DNA of 47,071 bases, from NCBI RefSeq assembly GCF_029983815.1, contig NZ_JASBYU010000014.1, positions 1 to 47,071 on the forward strand, written 5' to 3'. A model generated the notes under the pieces. It was not told where the DNA came from, did no database searches, and saw nothing but the letters and a program-made list of their open reading frames with translations. Position numbers and translations under genes: made by a program. This document shows positions 1 to 6,947 of the stretch, in pieces. This stretch comes from Lagierella sp. (GTDB lineage Bacteria > Bacillota > Clostridia > Tissierellales > Peptoniphilaceae). Each line of letters starts with the position of its first letter. Positions within the stretch are counted from its first letter, which is position 1.

Positions 1-358
1 AATGATAGATTAAATATTGTACTAGATTAATTTACACAATATTATGGACTTGACACTAAAACCTATTAATTATATGTAATTTTTCTCCTGTGCTCCATTT
101 AAACTGTTGCACTATCAAAGTAATAAAGTTAAATTTAAATTGCAAATATATATTAGGTCCTGTTTTAGTGCTCGATTTTCACTTTGAAAAAATCATTTTT
201 TACTTGTAAATCATAGTTTTACATTTTAATCAAGCACCAACACTCTTTAAGCAACAACCTCTCTTAGTCGAGTGCTTGATGCTTTACATTTGTTGAGTGA
301 CTGGTGCTTGAATGTTTTAAAAAATTTGCAGTTTACTTTCTACTAGTCTTATTGTCTG
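1..358. other. gene-free AT-rich stretch with degenerate GTGCTC/GAGTGC repeats
   Basis: No convincing coding frame is visible. The stretch holds fragments of the terminal-inverted-repeat family seen elsewhere in the window: GTGCTCGATT at 168-177 faces AATCAAGCAC at 228-237 (9 of 10 positions pair), and GAGTGCTTG copies lie near 270-310. It lies downstream of the lipoprotein gene and may contain its transcription end, but I see no clean T-tailed hairpin. Confidence 0.5.
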
Positions 359-994
359 TTAGAATTCTTCTTTTACGTCGAATTTGTATTCTTTACTTTT
401 GTTGCCGGAAACCACTTCAGTTTTAAACTCAAGCTTTCCATCATCATATTCTAAATCCCATTTTTTGGCAAGCATGTTTTTCGCATCAAACTCAGTGGCA
501 AAGTCATCCAAAGCCTTATTTAGCATCTGGTCAATCCTATCGAGATACTGCTGGTCAATAGGGTTTACTTCGTCATCTTCGTTTTCTGTCTTAACTTTTG
601 TTTCGCCATTTACGGCATTTAGTTCCAATGAATGTTCGTTGTTTCCTTCCCTTCCTACGACTTCGTATTGGTACCTGTCGTCATTTTCATAGGATAGTTT
701 GGTGATTTCCCCTTGGGGAAATTGTTCTTTGAACATTGATATAGCATCGTTTACACCATATTGTTCATCGTGTTGCTCTGCTGCATCATTTGTCTGTGAT
801 GATGTCTCTTCCGCTGTTTCTTCTGTGGTACTTTCTTTTGTTTCCTCTGCATCCGTAGGCATGGTCTCTGATGGACCAAGTGTTTCCGTTGGATGGGTTG
901 GTTGGGCTTCGTTTTCTCCCGGCTTATTTCCCTGATCACATCCAACTAATAGTAGCGACCCAATCATTAAAGTACCTAATAATAATTTTTTCAT
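359..994 (-). CDS. PepSY-domain lipoprotein
   Basis: A 211-residue predicted lipoprotein on the outer face of the membrane. The N-terminus is a lipoprotein signal with lipobox LLVGC, lipidated Cys at residue 19. Residues about 20-75 form a low-complexity Thr/Glu/Ser linker. Residues about 80-130 (DAISMFKEQFPQGEITKL, then a beta-rich stretch ending NAVNGET) fit the PepSY fold, and the acidic C-terminus (about 145-211) may be a second, degenerate PepSY-like unit. PepSY domains are often linked to inhibition or sensing of proteases, but no partner is visible here. The ribosome site AAGGAGGCG precedes ATG. It is the last of three co-oriented genes (glutaredoxin, short lipoprotein, this gene) and shares its leader almost exactly with its neighbour. 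Family assignment is good; function is unknown. Confidence 0.85.
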   Translation of the reverse strand: MKKLLLGTLMIGSLLLVGCDQGNKPGENEAQPTHPTETLGPSETMPTDAEETKESTTEETAEETSSQTNDAAEQHDEQYGVNDAISMFKEQFPQGEITKLSYENDDRYQYEVVGREGNNEHSLELNAVNGETKVKTENEDDEVNPIDQQYLDRIDQMLNKALDDFATEFDAKNMLAKKWDLEYDDGKLEFKTEVVSGNKSKEYKFDVKEEF

Positions 995-1052
995 ATTATC
1001 GCCTCCTTAATTGGATTATAGTATATGTCTATTGAGTATTTTTTATGATTGA

Positions 1053-1223
1053 TTAGTTAGAAGCGTCTGTTGCTTCTGTTGTTTCTGTTGCTTCTGTGTC
1101 TACACTTTCTTCAGTTGTAGTTGTAGGATCATTTCCGTCTGTTTCAGCTGGTGTGTCAGCCTTGTCACATCCTACTAATAGTACTGATCCGATTAATAGT
1201 GCACCTAATAATAATTTTTTCAT
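1053..1223 (-). CDS. short lipoprotein, leader paralogue of the neighbouring PepSY lipoprotein
   Basis: A 56-codon gene too short for many gene finders. It starts with MKKLLLGALLIGSVLLVGC, almost the same leader and lipobox as the next gene, with the lipidated Cys at residue 19. The rest is a 37-residue Asp/Thr/Glu-rich tail with no folded domain. The ribosome site GGAGGT precedes ATG by about 6 nt. It lies 58 bp upstream of the PepSY lipoprotein and 47 bp downstream of the glutaredoxin gene, all on one strand. It may be a truncated duplicate that lost its PepSY domain or a real small surface lipoprotein. The good ribosome site and intact frame favour expression. Confidence 0.7.
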   Translation of the reverse strand: MKKLLLGALLIGSVLLVGCDKADTPAETDGNDPTTTTEESVDTEATETTEATDASN

Positions 1224-1270
1224 TTTTTACCTCCATAATTTTAATTTTTAAATTTAATTATCTAAATGGA

Positions 1271-1516
1271 CTAATCCACTAGATTCTCTTTTAAATAGTC
1301 AATGATATCGCTTGATTCATACATTGGTTTGCCATCAATAAATAGACATGGAACTTGGTTTTTACCGCCTTCTTCCACCAATCTATTCTTGTTGGCTTCA
1401 TCTTTTACAATATCTTTGATTTCAATCTTATCCTTTAGGTTATACTTGTCGATAAATCTCATTACCTTTTGGCAATAAGGACAAGATTCCTTTATGAATA
1501 ATTCTAATTTATCCAC
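1271..1516 (-). CDS. glutaredoxin-like thiol-disulfide protein
   Basis: A small cytoplasmic thioredoxin-fold protein of about 81 residues with the redox motif CPYC near its N-terminus, a cis-Pro segment (QVPCLFIDGKPMYES) and a C-terminal helix, all as in glutaredoxins. An extra Cys follows the cis-Pro. The electron donor is unknown. A TTG at 1525 would touch the Shine-Dalgarno sequence GGGAGGAGG directly, so I prefer the GTG at 1516, 9 nt downstream of it. It is first in a three-gene strand-consistent set with two lipoproteins, though a functional link to them is not evident. Family call is firm; the exact start is an inference. Confidence 0.85.
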   Translation of the reverse strand: MDKLELFIKESCPYCQKVMRFIDKYNLKDKIEIKDIVKDEANKNRLVEEGGKNQVPCLFIDGKPMYESSDIIDYLKENLVD

Positions 1517-1552
1517 AAACGCCAACCTCCTCCCTAAAATTGATTCTTTTAT

Positions 1553-1581
1553 AGTATACCCTCATCATTTTCATCTAAACA
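1553..1581 (-). promoter_or_regulatory. putative sigma-A promoter for the glutaredoxin-lipoprotein genes
   Basis: Reading the minus strand, TGTTTA (1581-1576) and TATACT (1558-1553) are separated by 17 bp and lie about 30 bp upstream of the ribosome site. The -35 is weak, so this is tentative. Confidence 0.35.
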
Positions 1582-1824
1582 GATGGTACAAAAACTTCCT
1601 TAAAAATTAGGTAAATTTTAAAAAAATGTAACTTTTAAGACAAAGGTGTCTACAAAGATTGACATTATTTTAAATAAGTCCTGCTTTTTATAGGATTTTG
1701 TCAAGATTGTTATAAAATTTCAATAAAAGGCTTCTAGGTTTAAATATAATATATAGATATGTACAATTTGTTAAAAGTCTCATAGAATAGAGTTGATAAG
1801 TATTTTATATTCTAGGAGTGACAA

Positions 1825-3291
1825 ATGAAAGTAGAAAAATTATTAGAACAAATTTCCTATATTGAACTGTTCGGCTCTAAACATAGGAACTTTAACCATA
1901 TAACTTTGGACTCTCGCCTTGCAAAGGAGGAAAGTCTTTTTGTTGCAATCAAGGGTTTTAAGACGGACGGTCATAAATATATCGATATGGCAATTGAACA
2001 GGGCTGTAAGATTATCGTCCATAGCGAAGATGTGGACAAGGTTTCTGGGGTCTCCTATATAGAGGTAAAGGATTCTAGAAGTGCCTTGGCGGAGATTTCA
2101 AAGGCCTTTTATAATAATCCTTCGGGCAATATGACGGTTGTCGGTATAACTGGAACCAACGGTAAGACTACAACTACCTTTATGTTGGAAAGCATCTTAA
2201 ACCACGCCAAGATAAAAACCGCTTCTATCGGCTCCCTTGGTCTTAAAAGGGAAGATGGGGTTATAAATTTTGGAAAGACTACACCTGAGGCAAATATTTT
2301 ACAGGACACTTTTTCAAAGCTATGTGAGGATGACTATAGGGCTGTGGTGATGGAGGTTTCTTCCCATGCCTTGGAGCTTAAGAGAGTTGAAGGAGTAGAC
2401 TTTGACTACGGCGCCTTTACAAATCTAACATATGAACACTTGGAACTTCATGGTAGCATGGAAAATTATTATAACACTAAGAAAAAGCTCTTCTTTATGA
2501 CAAAGAGGGAAAATTTTATAAATGTGGATGACCAATATGGCAAAAGGTTATATGAGGAGCTTAAGGAAAATTATGTTCCCGTTATCTCCTATGGGATGAG
2601 CGAAGGTTGTGAAATTGTCGGTGAAATCAGGGAGATGAACATTGACCATTCCACTTTTATATATAGAGAAGGCGATAAGGAAATAGAACTAACTTTGCCA
2701 ATGGCGGGAAAATATAATATCTATAACGCCCTTTGTGCTGTGGCCATTGCCATTAGGATGGGAGTGCCTATTGGCGATATTAAAGAGGGACTTAGGAACT
2801 TTGAGACTCCTGAAGGACGATATGAAGTTGTGGAAAATGACAAGAACCTCAATCTGATTATCGACTTTGCACACACCAGCGACGGAATGAGAAGTATCAT
2901 CTCTTCGGTAAAGGAAAGCTTTGATAAGAACTGTATTGTGGTATTTGGAGTTAGCGGAGCGAGAACTCCTGAAACCCAGGAGGAAATCGGACGAGTTGTG
3001 GGAGAAAATGCAGACTACTCCATCATTACCATGGATGATGAGGTGGAGATGCCTATAGGGGAAGTCTCCAAAAATATTATACGTGGTATGGAAGAATCCA
3101 AGGGAAAATACGAATATATTGAAGATAGACCTAGGGCGATTCAAAAAGCCATTGAAATGGCGACAGAGGATGATGTAATCCTGTTTTTAGGCAAGGGCAA
3201 CGAGAAGTTTATAAAAAGACTTGAAGGAAAAAAAGATGATTACGATGAAAAAAGAGAAGTTTTAAAGGCCCTTAAGAAAATAAGAGACTAG
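1825..3291 (+). CDS. murE: MurE-type Mur ligase (UDP-MurNAc-tripeptide synthetase), divergent
   Basis: A 488-residue cytoplasmic Mur ligase, of usual length, expected to add the third amino acid of the peptidoglycan stem peptide to UDP-MurNAc-L-Ala-D-Glu using ATP. Seen: an N-terminal MurE domain with DSRLA and LFVAIKG, the ATP loop GTNGKTTT (110-117), EVSSHAL (177-183), a YYNTKKKLFF segment where the carbamylated Lys is expected, and the C-terminal DFAHTSDGM. Two motifs are unusual. The DNPR position that marks diaminopimelate-adding enzymes reads DDEV (404-407), and the usual GKGHE reads GKGNE (456-460). The substrate is therefore probably not meso-DAP; Lys or Orn is likely, which cannot be decided here. 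AGGAGTG precedes ATG by 5 nt. It stands alone, convergent with the wall-protein gene. Confidence 0.88.
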   Translation: MKVEKLLEQISYIELFGSKHRNFNHITLDSRLAKEESLFVAIKGFKTDGHKYIDMAIEQGCKIIVHSEDVDKVSGVSYIEVKDSRSALAEISKAFYNNPSGNMTVVGITGTNGKTTTTFMLESILNHAKIKTASIGSLGLKREDGVINFGKTTPEANILQDTFSKLCEDDYRAVVMEVSSHALELKRVEGVDFDYGAFTNLTYEHLELHGSMENYYNTKKKLFFMTKRENFINVDDQYGKRLYEELKENYVPVISYGMSEGCEIVGEIREMNIDHSTFIYREGDKEIELTLPMAGKYNIYNALCAVAIAIRMGVPIGDIKEGLRNFETPEGRYEVVENDKNLNLIIDFAHTSDGMRSIISSVKESFDKNCIVVFGVSGARTPETQEEIGRVVGENADYSIITMDDEVEMPIGEVSKNIIRGMEESKGKYEYIEDRPRAIQKAIEMATEDDVILFLGKGNEKFIKRLEGKKDDYDEKREVLKALKKIRD

Positions 3292-3332
3292 CTTTTCTTG
3301 ATCAGTCAAAAATTGAATACTGAAACAAAAAT

Positions 3333-3372
3333 AAGGGAAGTTGATTAACTCATTGCGTTAACAACTTCCCTT
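3333..3372. terminator. strong hairpin downstream of murE
   Basis: AAGGGAAGTTG (from 3333) pairs with CAACTTCCCTT (to 3372), with TTAAC/GTTAA extending the stem. A U-rich tail is present only on the minus strand (ATTTTTGTTTC), so it looks like a minus-strand terminator although it lies 40 bp after murE. It may act on both strands between the convergent genes. Confidence 0.55.
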
Positions 3373-3428
3373 AGCTGTGGCTACACCAACATTCGCTTTT
3401 AGGTTCTATCACTCTTATCAGATCCTTC

Positions 3429-3608
3429 CTATTCTATATTTTTAAAAATTGTCTTAAACCCTCTGTTATCTGTAATAACTCTAGGATTATATATTAAAAA
3501 CCGACCATCAACTACTATCTGCCAGAATACACCTTCTCATATAGAGCTTGACATCTCAAGCTGAATAAATAGGATATATTCCTTTTTAAATTTTAGTTGG
3601 GTAACCAT
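3429..3608 (-). pseudogene. 59-codon frame interrupted by one TGA; unrecognised remnant
   Basis: From an ATG at 3608 the minus strand reads as one frame for 60 codons to TAG at 3429, broken only by TGA at 3539-3537. The second half (after the TGA) begins EGVFWQIVVDGRFLIYNPRV and looks protein-like. There is no good ribosome site. The genome does appear to use selenocysteine, but no stem-loop is obvious after this TGA, so a decayed gene fragment is likelier. No family is recognised. Confidence 0.25.
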
Positions 3609-3699
3609 CAAATGTGATTATCGGTTTGTATTATATAGATACCCGAAATAAAAAAACTAAACATAAAAGAGGGATTTTAAGTGAAAGTAAAGAGGAGGT

Positions 3700-3925
3700 G
3701 TTACGAAATTTTAATAAATTTCGATAAAATTTTAAATTAAGATTTTTTCTTTCCTATTCTTAAAGAGGGAGGCCTAAGGACACGTTTCGTAATGTTTCCT
3801 AACGGCCTCCCTCTTTAAAATCTCCCTCCCCCTTACCCTTCCAACGATTTAGGGGCTAACGCCGCCCCTAAACACCCCGCGGAATAAGGGGTAGGAAAGC
3901 TGTTGGCTTTCCTATAACCTTTTAA
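3700..3925 (+). repeat. multi-hairpin module, core type A
   Basis: A short CGAAATTT-type hairpin (about 3706-3724) is followed by the type A core (3761-3817; arms AAAGAGGGAGGCC and GGCCTCCCTCTTT, 13 bp perfect). Next come a second hairpin (TTTAGGGGC 3848-3856 with GCCCCTAAA 3864-3872) and the GGAAAGC/GCTTTCC hairpin (3892-3914). It lies in the convergent gap between murE and the wall-protein gene. Confidence 0.85.
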
Positions 3926-3959
3926 TAGTATTATTCAAAATCTAGCAAACTTTGGAAAA

Positions 3960-4150
3960 CTAAATTTAAAAGTTTTACATTCTCTTTCAAAATAAGGGAA
4001 GGGACTTGGGAACCTATTTGATGGTTCCCTTTCCCTTCCCTTTAAATCCCAACCCTTTGCCCCTCCATAAATTCAGGGACTGGCCGTCCCTGAAAACCCT
4101 GCTTAAAAAGATGTAGGAAAGCTGTTGGCTTTCCTTCAAAACTCCGTAGT
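3960..4150 (+). repeat. multi-hairpin module, core type D
   Basis: The core is at 3994-4042 (arms AAGGGAAGGGA and TCCCTTCCCTT, inner stem GGGAACC/GGTTCCC). The second hairpin is TTCAGGGAC 4072-4080 with GTCCCTGAA 4086-4094. The GGAAAGC/GCTTTCC hairpin is at 4114-4134, followed by the tail TTCAAAACTCCGTAGT. Confidence 0.85.
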
Positions 4151-4270
4151 TGGGCACTCAATTAACCAAAATTAAAGTTTTAAGAGTAATGGTAAAATTA
4201 ATTAATATTTTTTATTTTGGAAAATAAAATTGTATTATGAACGAAAATAGACATTCAAAATATGAGTTAC

Positions 4271-4323
4271 AAAATCTGAAAGAAATCCCACAGATTTCTT
4301 TCCCTATTTACAGCTAGGTTTTT
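4271..4323 (-). repeat. inverted 3' fragment of a multi-hairpin module
   Basis: Only the last hairpin (here the GAAATC/GATTTC variant) and the CCTAGCTGTAAATAGG linker are present, in inverted orientation. The same arrangement occurs upright at about 14495-14531. Confidence 0.7.
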
Positions 4324-4414
4324 CGAGCACTCAATTTTAAAATACCAATATTCTAGTATTCATGTTCTATATGTATTAACCTAGTTTTTAAATAGCTATG
4401 GATTGAGTGCTTGA
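4324..4414. repeat. about 90-bp element with GCACTCA terminal inverted repeats
   Basis: The left end CGAGCACTCAAT (from 4324) and right end ATTGAGTGCTTG (to 4414) are complementary. The interior is AT-rich, non-coding and unlike the other copies. It belongs to the same size class as the elements at 4440, 14546, 28715, 29624, 33548 and 40224. Confidence 0.75.
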
Positions 4415-4439
4415 CAAATCCTGAATCGTTGGAGGTTTC

Positions 4440-4534
4440 CCGCACTCAGCCTAGAATAGAAAAAGTTAGTTATTTCTATTCTTTGTCTGTTCTACTGCAA
4501 AATAATAACAGTTATATGGAGCTGAGTGCCCGAT
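4440..4534 (-). repeat. about 95-bp element with GCACTCAGC terminal inverted repeats
   Basis: Perfect 9-bp ends GCACTCAGC and GCTGAGTGC. The interior and both flanks match, in inverted orientation, the element at 33548-33640, including the flanking CGTTGGAGG on one side and a TCTCACTTCCCACTT-like tract on the other. The two loci are therefore copies of one longer segment of roughly 170 bp. Confidence 0.8.
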
Positions 4535-4662
4535 TAAAAAAAGGTTGATTTTTCTCTCACATCTCACCTCTCACTTCCCACTTCTCAATAATTGAGTGCT
4601 CGGTTGCAAGCAAAATTTATCGAAATTTATCAAATTTCGCCAACACCTTGTCGGTAGGCAAG

Positions 4663-4687
4663 AAAAAAGCGCTCATCTTTGAGCGCT
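4663..4687 (-). terminator. intrinsic terminator of the wall-protein gene
   Basis: On the minus strand AGCGCTCAAAGATGAGCGCT forms an 8-bp stem followed directly by a T tract, 8 nt after the stop codon. The stem resembles the GAGCACTCA short hairpins scattered through the window. Confidence 0.85.
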
Positions 4688-4694
4688 CTACAAA

Positions 4695-6275
4695 TTAATC
4701 TAATATATACAATTTTACCGTTCTTACTCCCCAATTGTAGCATTCGCTTACTGAGTTCATATGAACGTCAATTTTATTTCCTTTTATTGCTCCGCCTGTA
4801 TCTCCGGCAACTGCATATCCATATCCTTCTACATACACTCTTGTTCCTAGTGGTATAACTCTTCTATCTACCGCTATTACTTTAGAGTTTTGTCTAAGGT
4901 CTATTCCTGATGCTGTTCTCCAGGAAAGTCCTGGTTCGTTCATTGAATATGCTGTAGCTTTTACTGTCATAACCTTCTTGTAGCTGAAGTTTTGATCAGA
5001 GTTTGTGTTATTATCTTGTGAACCTGCTGATTCTACTTCTTTAGGTTTGTCTTTTTCTACTTCTTTGTCTGAGATAAAGCTATTTGCAACGTAGGCTGTA
5101 GAATTATTATATGAAATTCTCAACCAGTCCCCTACTACATATCCTGAAATCTTTTCGCCTTTGTTCAATACTCCAAGAACTTTTGAGTTTGTACCAGGTT
5201 GTTGTCTAACATTTAGGTTTGACTTAACCCAACCTGTTCTTGCAACTTCTTTAACTATTTTGTCTACTACATTTCCTTCTAAGTCCTTGATTGGCATTTC
5301 AACTCCTGTAGTGTTTAAAACTTTTTCTACAAAGTTTTTGATGAATGAAGTTGAGATGTTTCCAGTTGATACTGAGTAGATGTTTTTAATATTAAGTCCC
5401 TTAACTTTTTCTGATGCACTGATATTGTTAACCAATAGCATTGGAGAGTCTAGGTTTGAGCTTAATCCTGTTGCTAGGATTGCATCTGCATAGTTTCTTC
5501 CATTTGCTATAACCACATCTTCAAAGCTTCCAAATCTCTTTAGAAGTTCAAGGGATGTTTCATATCTATCATGACCTTTGATTGTATTTTCAGATATCTT
5601 GGATTTATCTTTTCCAGCTATTTCATATACCTTTTCTTTTGTCACTTGTGGGATTGAACTTTCTCCACCTACAAAATATATTTCTGAATCTTTATTTTCT
5701 TCTAAGTACTTTTGAGTAGATTCTGGAACTTCTTCTCCATTTGTAAGAAGAATATTCATATCATTTTTAACTGCATAGGCTGTTGCTGAAAGCGAATCGG
5801 CAAGAGCTTCTCCGTCAGTAATGATGATATTCCTTTTAGAATCCAATTTTGATGCGATTTCTACAGCTGTATCAAATCTACTAAATCCACTGATTCTTCC
5901 TTTGAAGTTGGCAATTCCCTTTAAAAGTTCATCAGAAATGGCCTTATCTCCACCAATCGCATATACATTCTTTGCTTTTTTAATTGTGTTCATTGACTCT
6001 TCTGAAAGCTTTCCGTCTTCTGTTAGGACTATAGCTCCCTTGTTTTCTCCTGCTAATACGCCTCCGGAGATTCCGTCAACTATTTTTTCTGCACTTAAGA
6101 TATATACATTTTCTAGGGCTTCAGTACTATTAGCTATTTTTGCAGAAGTTTCGGATAAAGTCTTTGAGTTTACACTAAATACATTTAATCCTGAATTAGC
6201 TAAAGTTGTAGTCATTGGACTAAATGCAATTGCAGCAGCCAATAAACCTGAAGCAACTTTTGTTTTAATATTCAA
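4695..6275 (-). CDS. secreted cell-wall protein: CWB2 repeats, SH3 domain, C-terminal 3D domain
   Basis: A 526-residue exported protein. The Sec signal is at residues 1-27 (VASGLLAAAIAFSP, cleavage near TLANS). About three cell-wall-binding-repeat-2 units span about 55-330, with the typical IGGDKAIS, FVGGESSIP and RFDTAVEIA/RYETSLELL motifs. A bacterial SH3 domain (about 343-402, NLNVRQQPGTNSKVLG) follows, then a Ser/Asn linker and a 3D domain (about 434-526) with the conserved Asp residues of AVDRR, GDTGG and KIDVHM. The 3D domain belongs to the Rpf/MltA-like double-psi barrel enzymes, so a muralytic (lytic transglycosylase) activity is inferred; CWB2 would anchor it to a secondary wall polymer. 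The start is TTG with AAGGAG 7 nt upstream. A strong promoter and TGTAAC repeat arrays lie upstream, and an intrinsic terminator follows. Confidence 0.92.
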   Translation of the reverse strand: MNIKTKVASGLLAAAIAFSPMTTTLANSGLNVFSVNSKTLSETSAKIANSTEALENVYILSAEKIVDGISGGVLAGENKGAIVLTEDGKLSEESMNTIKKAKNVYAIGGDKAISDELLKGIANFKGRISGFSRFDTAVEIASKLDSKRNIIITDGEALADSLSATAYAVKNDMNILLTNGEEVPESTQKYLEENKDSEIYFVGGESSIPQVTKEKVYEIAGKDKSKISENTIKGHDRYETSLELLKRFGSFEDVVIANGRNYADAILATGLSSNLDSPMLLVNNISASEKVKGLNIKNIYSVSTGNISTSFIKNFVEKVLNTTGVEMPIKDLEGNVVDKIVKEVARTGWVKSNLNVRQQPGTNSKVLGVLNKGEKISGYVVGDWLRISYNNSTAYVANSFISDKEVEKDKPKEVESAGSQDNNTNSDQNFSYKKVMTVKATAYSMNEPGLSWRTASGIDLRQNSKVIAVDRRVIPLGTRVYVEGYGYAVAGDTGGAIKGNKIDVHMNSVSECYNWGVRTVKLYILD

Positions 6276-6295
6276 AATAACACTCCTTAATTGTT

Positions 6296-6324
6296 TGTAA
6301 CTATTTTGTAACCTTTTTTGTTAC
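6296..6324. promoter_or_regulatory. promoter-proximal WalR-box-like repeats
   Basis: TGTAAC at 6296-6301 and 6307-6312 are spaced exactly N5, as in the WalR/YycF consensus TGTWAH-N5-TGTWAH. A third, TGTTAC, is at 6319-6324 with N6. They cover the predicted transcription start and 5' leader of the wall-protein gene, a position expected for repression. Written on the transcript strand, GTAAC and GTTAC could also form a small 5' hairpin. Confidence 0.6.
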
Positions 6325-6330
6325 GTGATA

Positions 6331-6359
6331 ATTTTAGCCCATGGCCAAACCCATGTCAA
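6331..6359 (-). promoter_or_regulatory. sigma-A promoter of the wall-protein gene
   Basis: On the minus strand TTGACA (6359-6354), a 17-bp spacer and TAAAAT (6336-6331) are close to the vegetative consensus. The predicted start is near 6324, giving a leader of about 48 nt with AAGGAG close to the TTG start. Confidence 0.75.
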
Positions 6360-6436
6360 CAATTCAAGGAGTAATGACATTAAAACTGGTATTTTGCATG
6401 GTTTTTCCCACTTGTGTCATACAAATATTAATAAAT

Positions 6437-6514
6437 TGTAACACTTTTTGTAACCTTTTGGCTTAATTTTTAAAGGTTACAAAAGGGTTACAGAATTATT
6501 ACAAAATTATTACG
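6437..6514. promoter_or_regulatory. upstream WalR-box-like array with 11-bp phasing
   Basis: Plus-strand TGTAAC occurs at 6437 and 6449. On the minus strand half-sites begin at 6476 (TGTAAC), 6487 (TGTAAC), 6498 (TGTAAT) and 6509 (CGTAAT), each 11 bp apart; a fifth, AGTAAT, follows at 6521. The arms 6446-6458 and 6472-6484 form a perfect 13-bp inverted repeat. There is no T tract, so a terminator is unlikely. The array sits about 110-190 bp upstream of the predicted transcription start. Confidence 0.6.
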
Positions 6515-6521
6515 AAATTTA

Positions 6522-6947
6522 TTACTTTCTTGTAACATTTCTAGACTTTAATTCGGTTTCTACTTGGAAAATGTAGCGATTTAGCACTTTTTCCAGACTT
6601 AGAAAGAAAGTATTTGTTAAATAAGTTAACAGATTATCGTAGTCATTGACTTGATGAAGTGTTACTTTTGTCTTGTTTTCATCAATTTTTTCAAATCTTA
6701 TGTCAAAAATTCCACTGATTATTTTGTTGTTCATCTGGATTTTAAAATAGTTCATTGGATCTGACTCCAAGACTTCATACTTTGTTACCATATCATTTAA
6801 ATTTGTCTCTTCGAAGGTGTTTTCCCCTGTAGGCTCAAAGTTTACAACTTCATTTCTCCACCTATAATCCTGTCTATTTGTAAATATCTCCCACACCTGC
6901 TCTATGGGATAGTTCAATGTCTTTTCAACTTTTGCTTCACTTTTCAT
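6522..6947 (-). CDS. SRPBCC-superfamily (START/polyketide-cyclase-like) protein
   Basis: A 141-residue cytoplasmic protein with the helix-grip pattern of SRPBCC proteins: the N-terminal strand KVEKTLNYPIEQVWEIFTNR, a central antiparallel sheet (YFKIQMNNKIISGIFDIRFE, then KTKVTLHQV) and a long C-terminal helix. Such proteins bind hydrophobic ligands, and no ligand can be predicted here. The start overlaps the end of hemZ by 11 nt, so the two are translationally coupled. The stop codon lies beside the TGTAAC array that controls the next gene. Confidence 0.75.
   Translation of the reverse strand: MKSEAKVEKTLNYPIEQVWEIFTNRQDYRWRNEVVNFEPTGENTFEETNLNDMVTKYEVLESDPMNYFKIQMNNKIISGIFDIRFEKIDENKTKVTLHQVNDYDNLLTYLTNTFFLSLEKVLNRYIFQVETELKSRNVTRK

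Noticed and set aside
384..692. Plus-strand frames over the PepSY lipoprotein gene
   Set aside because: Antisense shadows of a well-supported gene; Ser/Phe-rich composition typical of reverse frames.
1659..1709. TTGACA at 1659 and TATAAA near 1694 as the murE promoter
   Set aside because: No pair of boxes has an acceptable 16-19-bp spacing, so I do not place a murE promoter.
6446..6484. 13-bp inverted repeat as a terminator of the hemZ-SRPBCC genes
   Set aside because: No T tract on either strand and the arms consist of TGTAAC half-sites, so a regulatory role fits better, though weak termination cannot be excluded.
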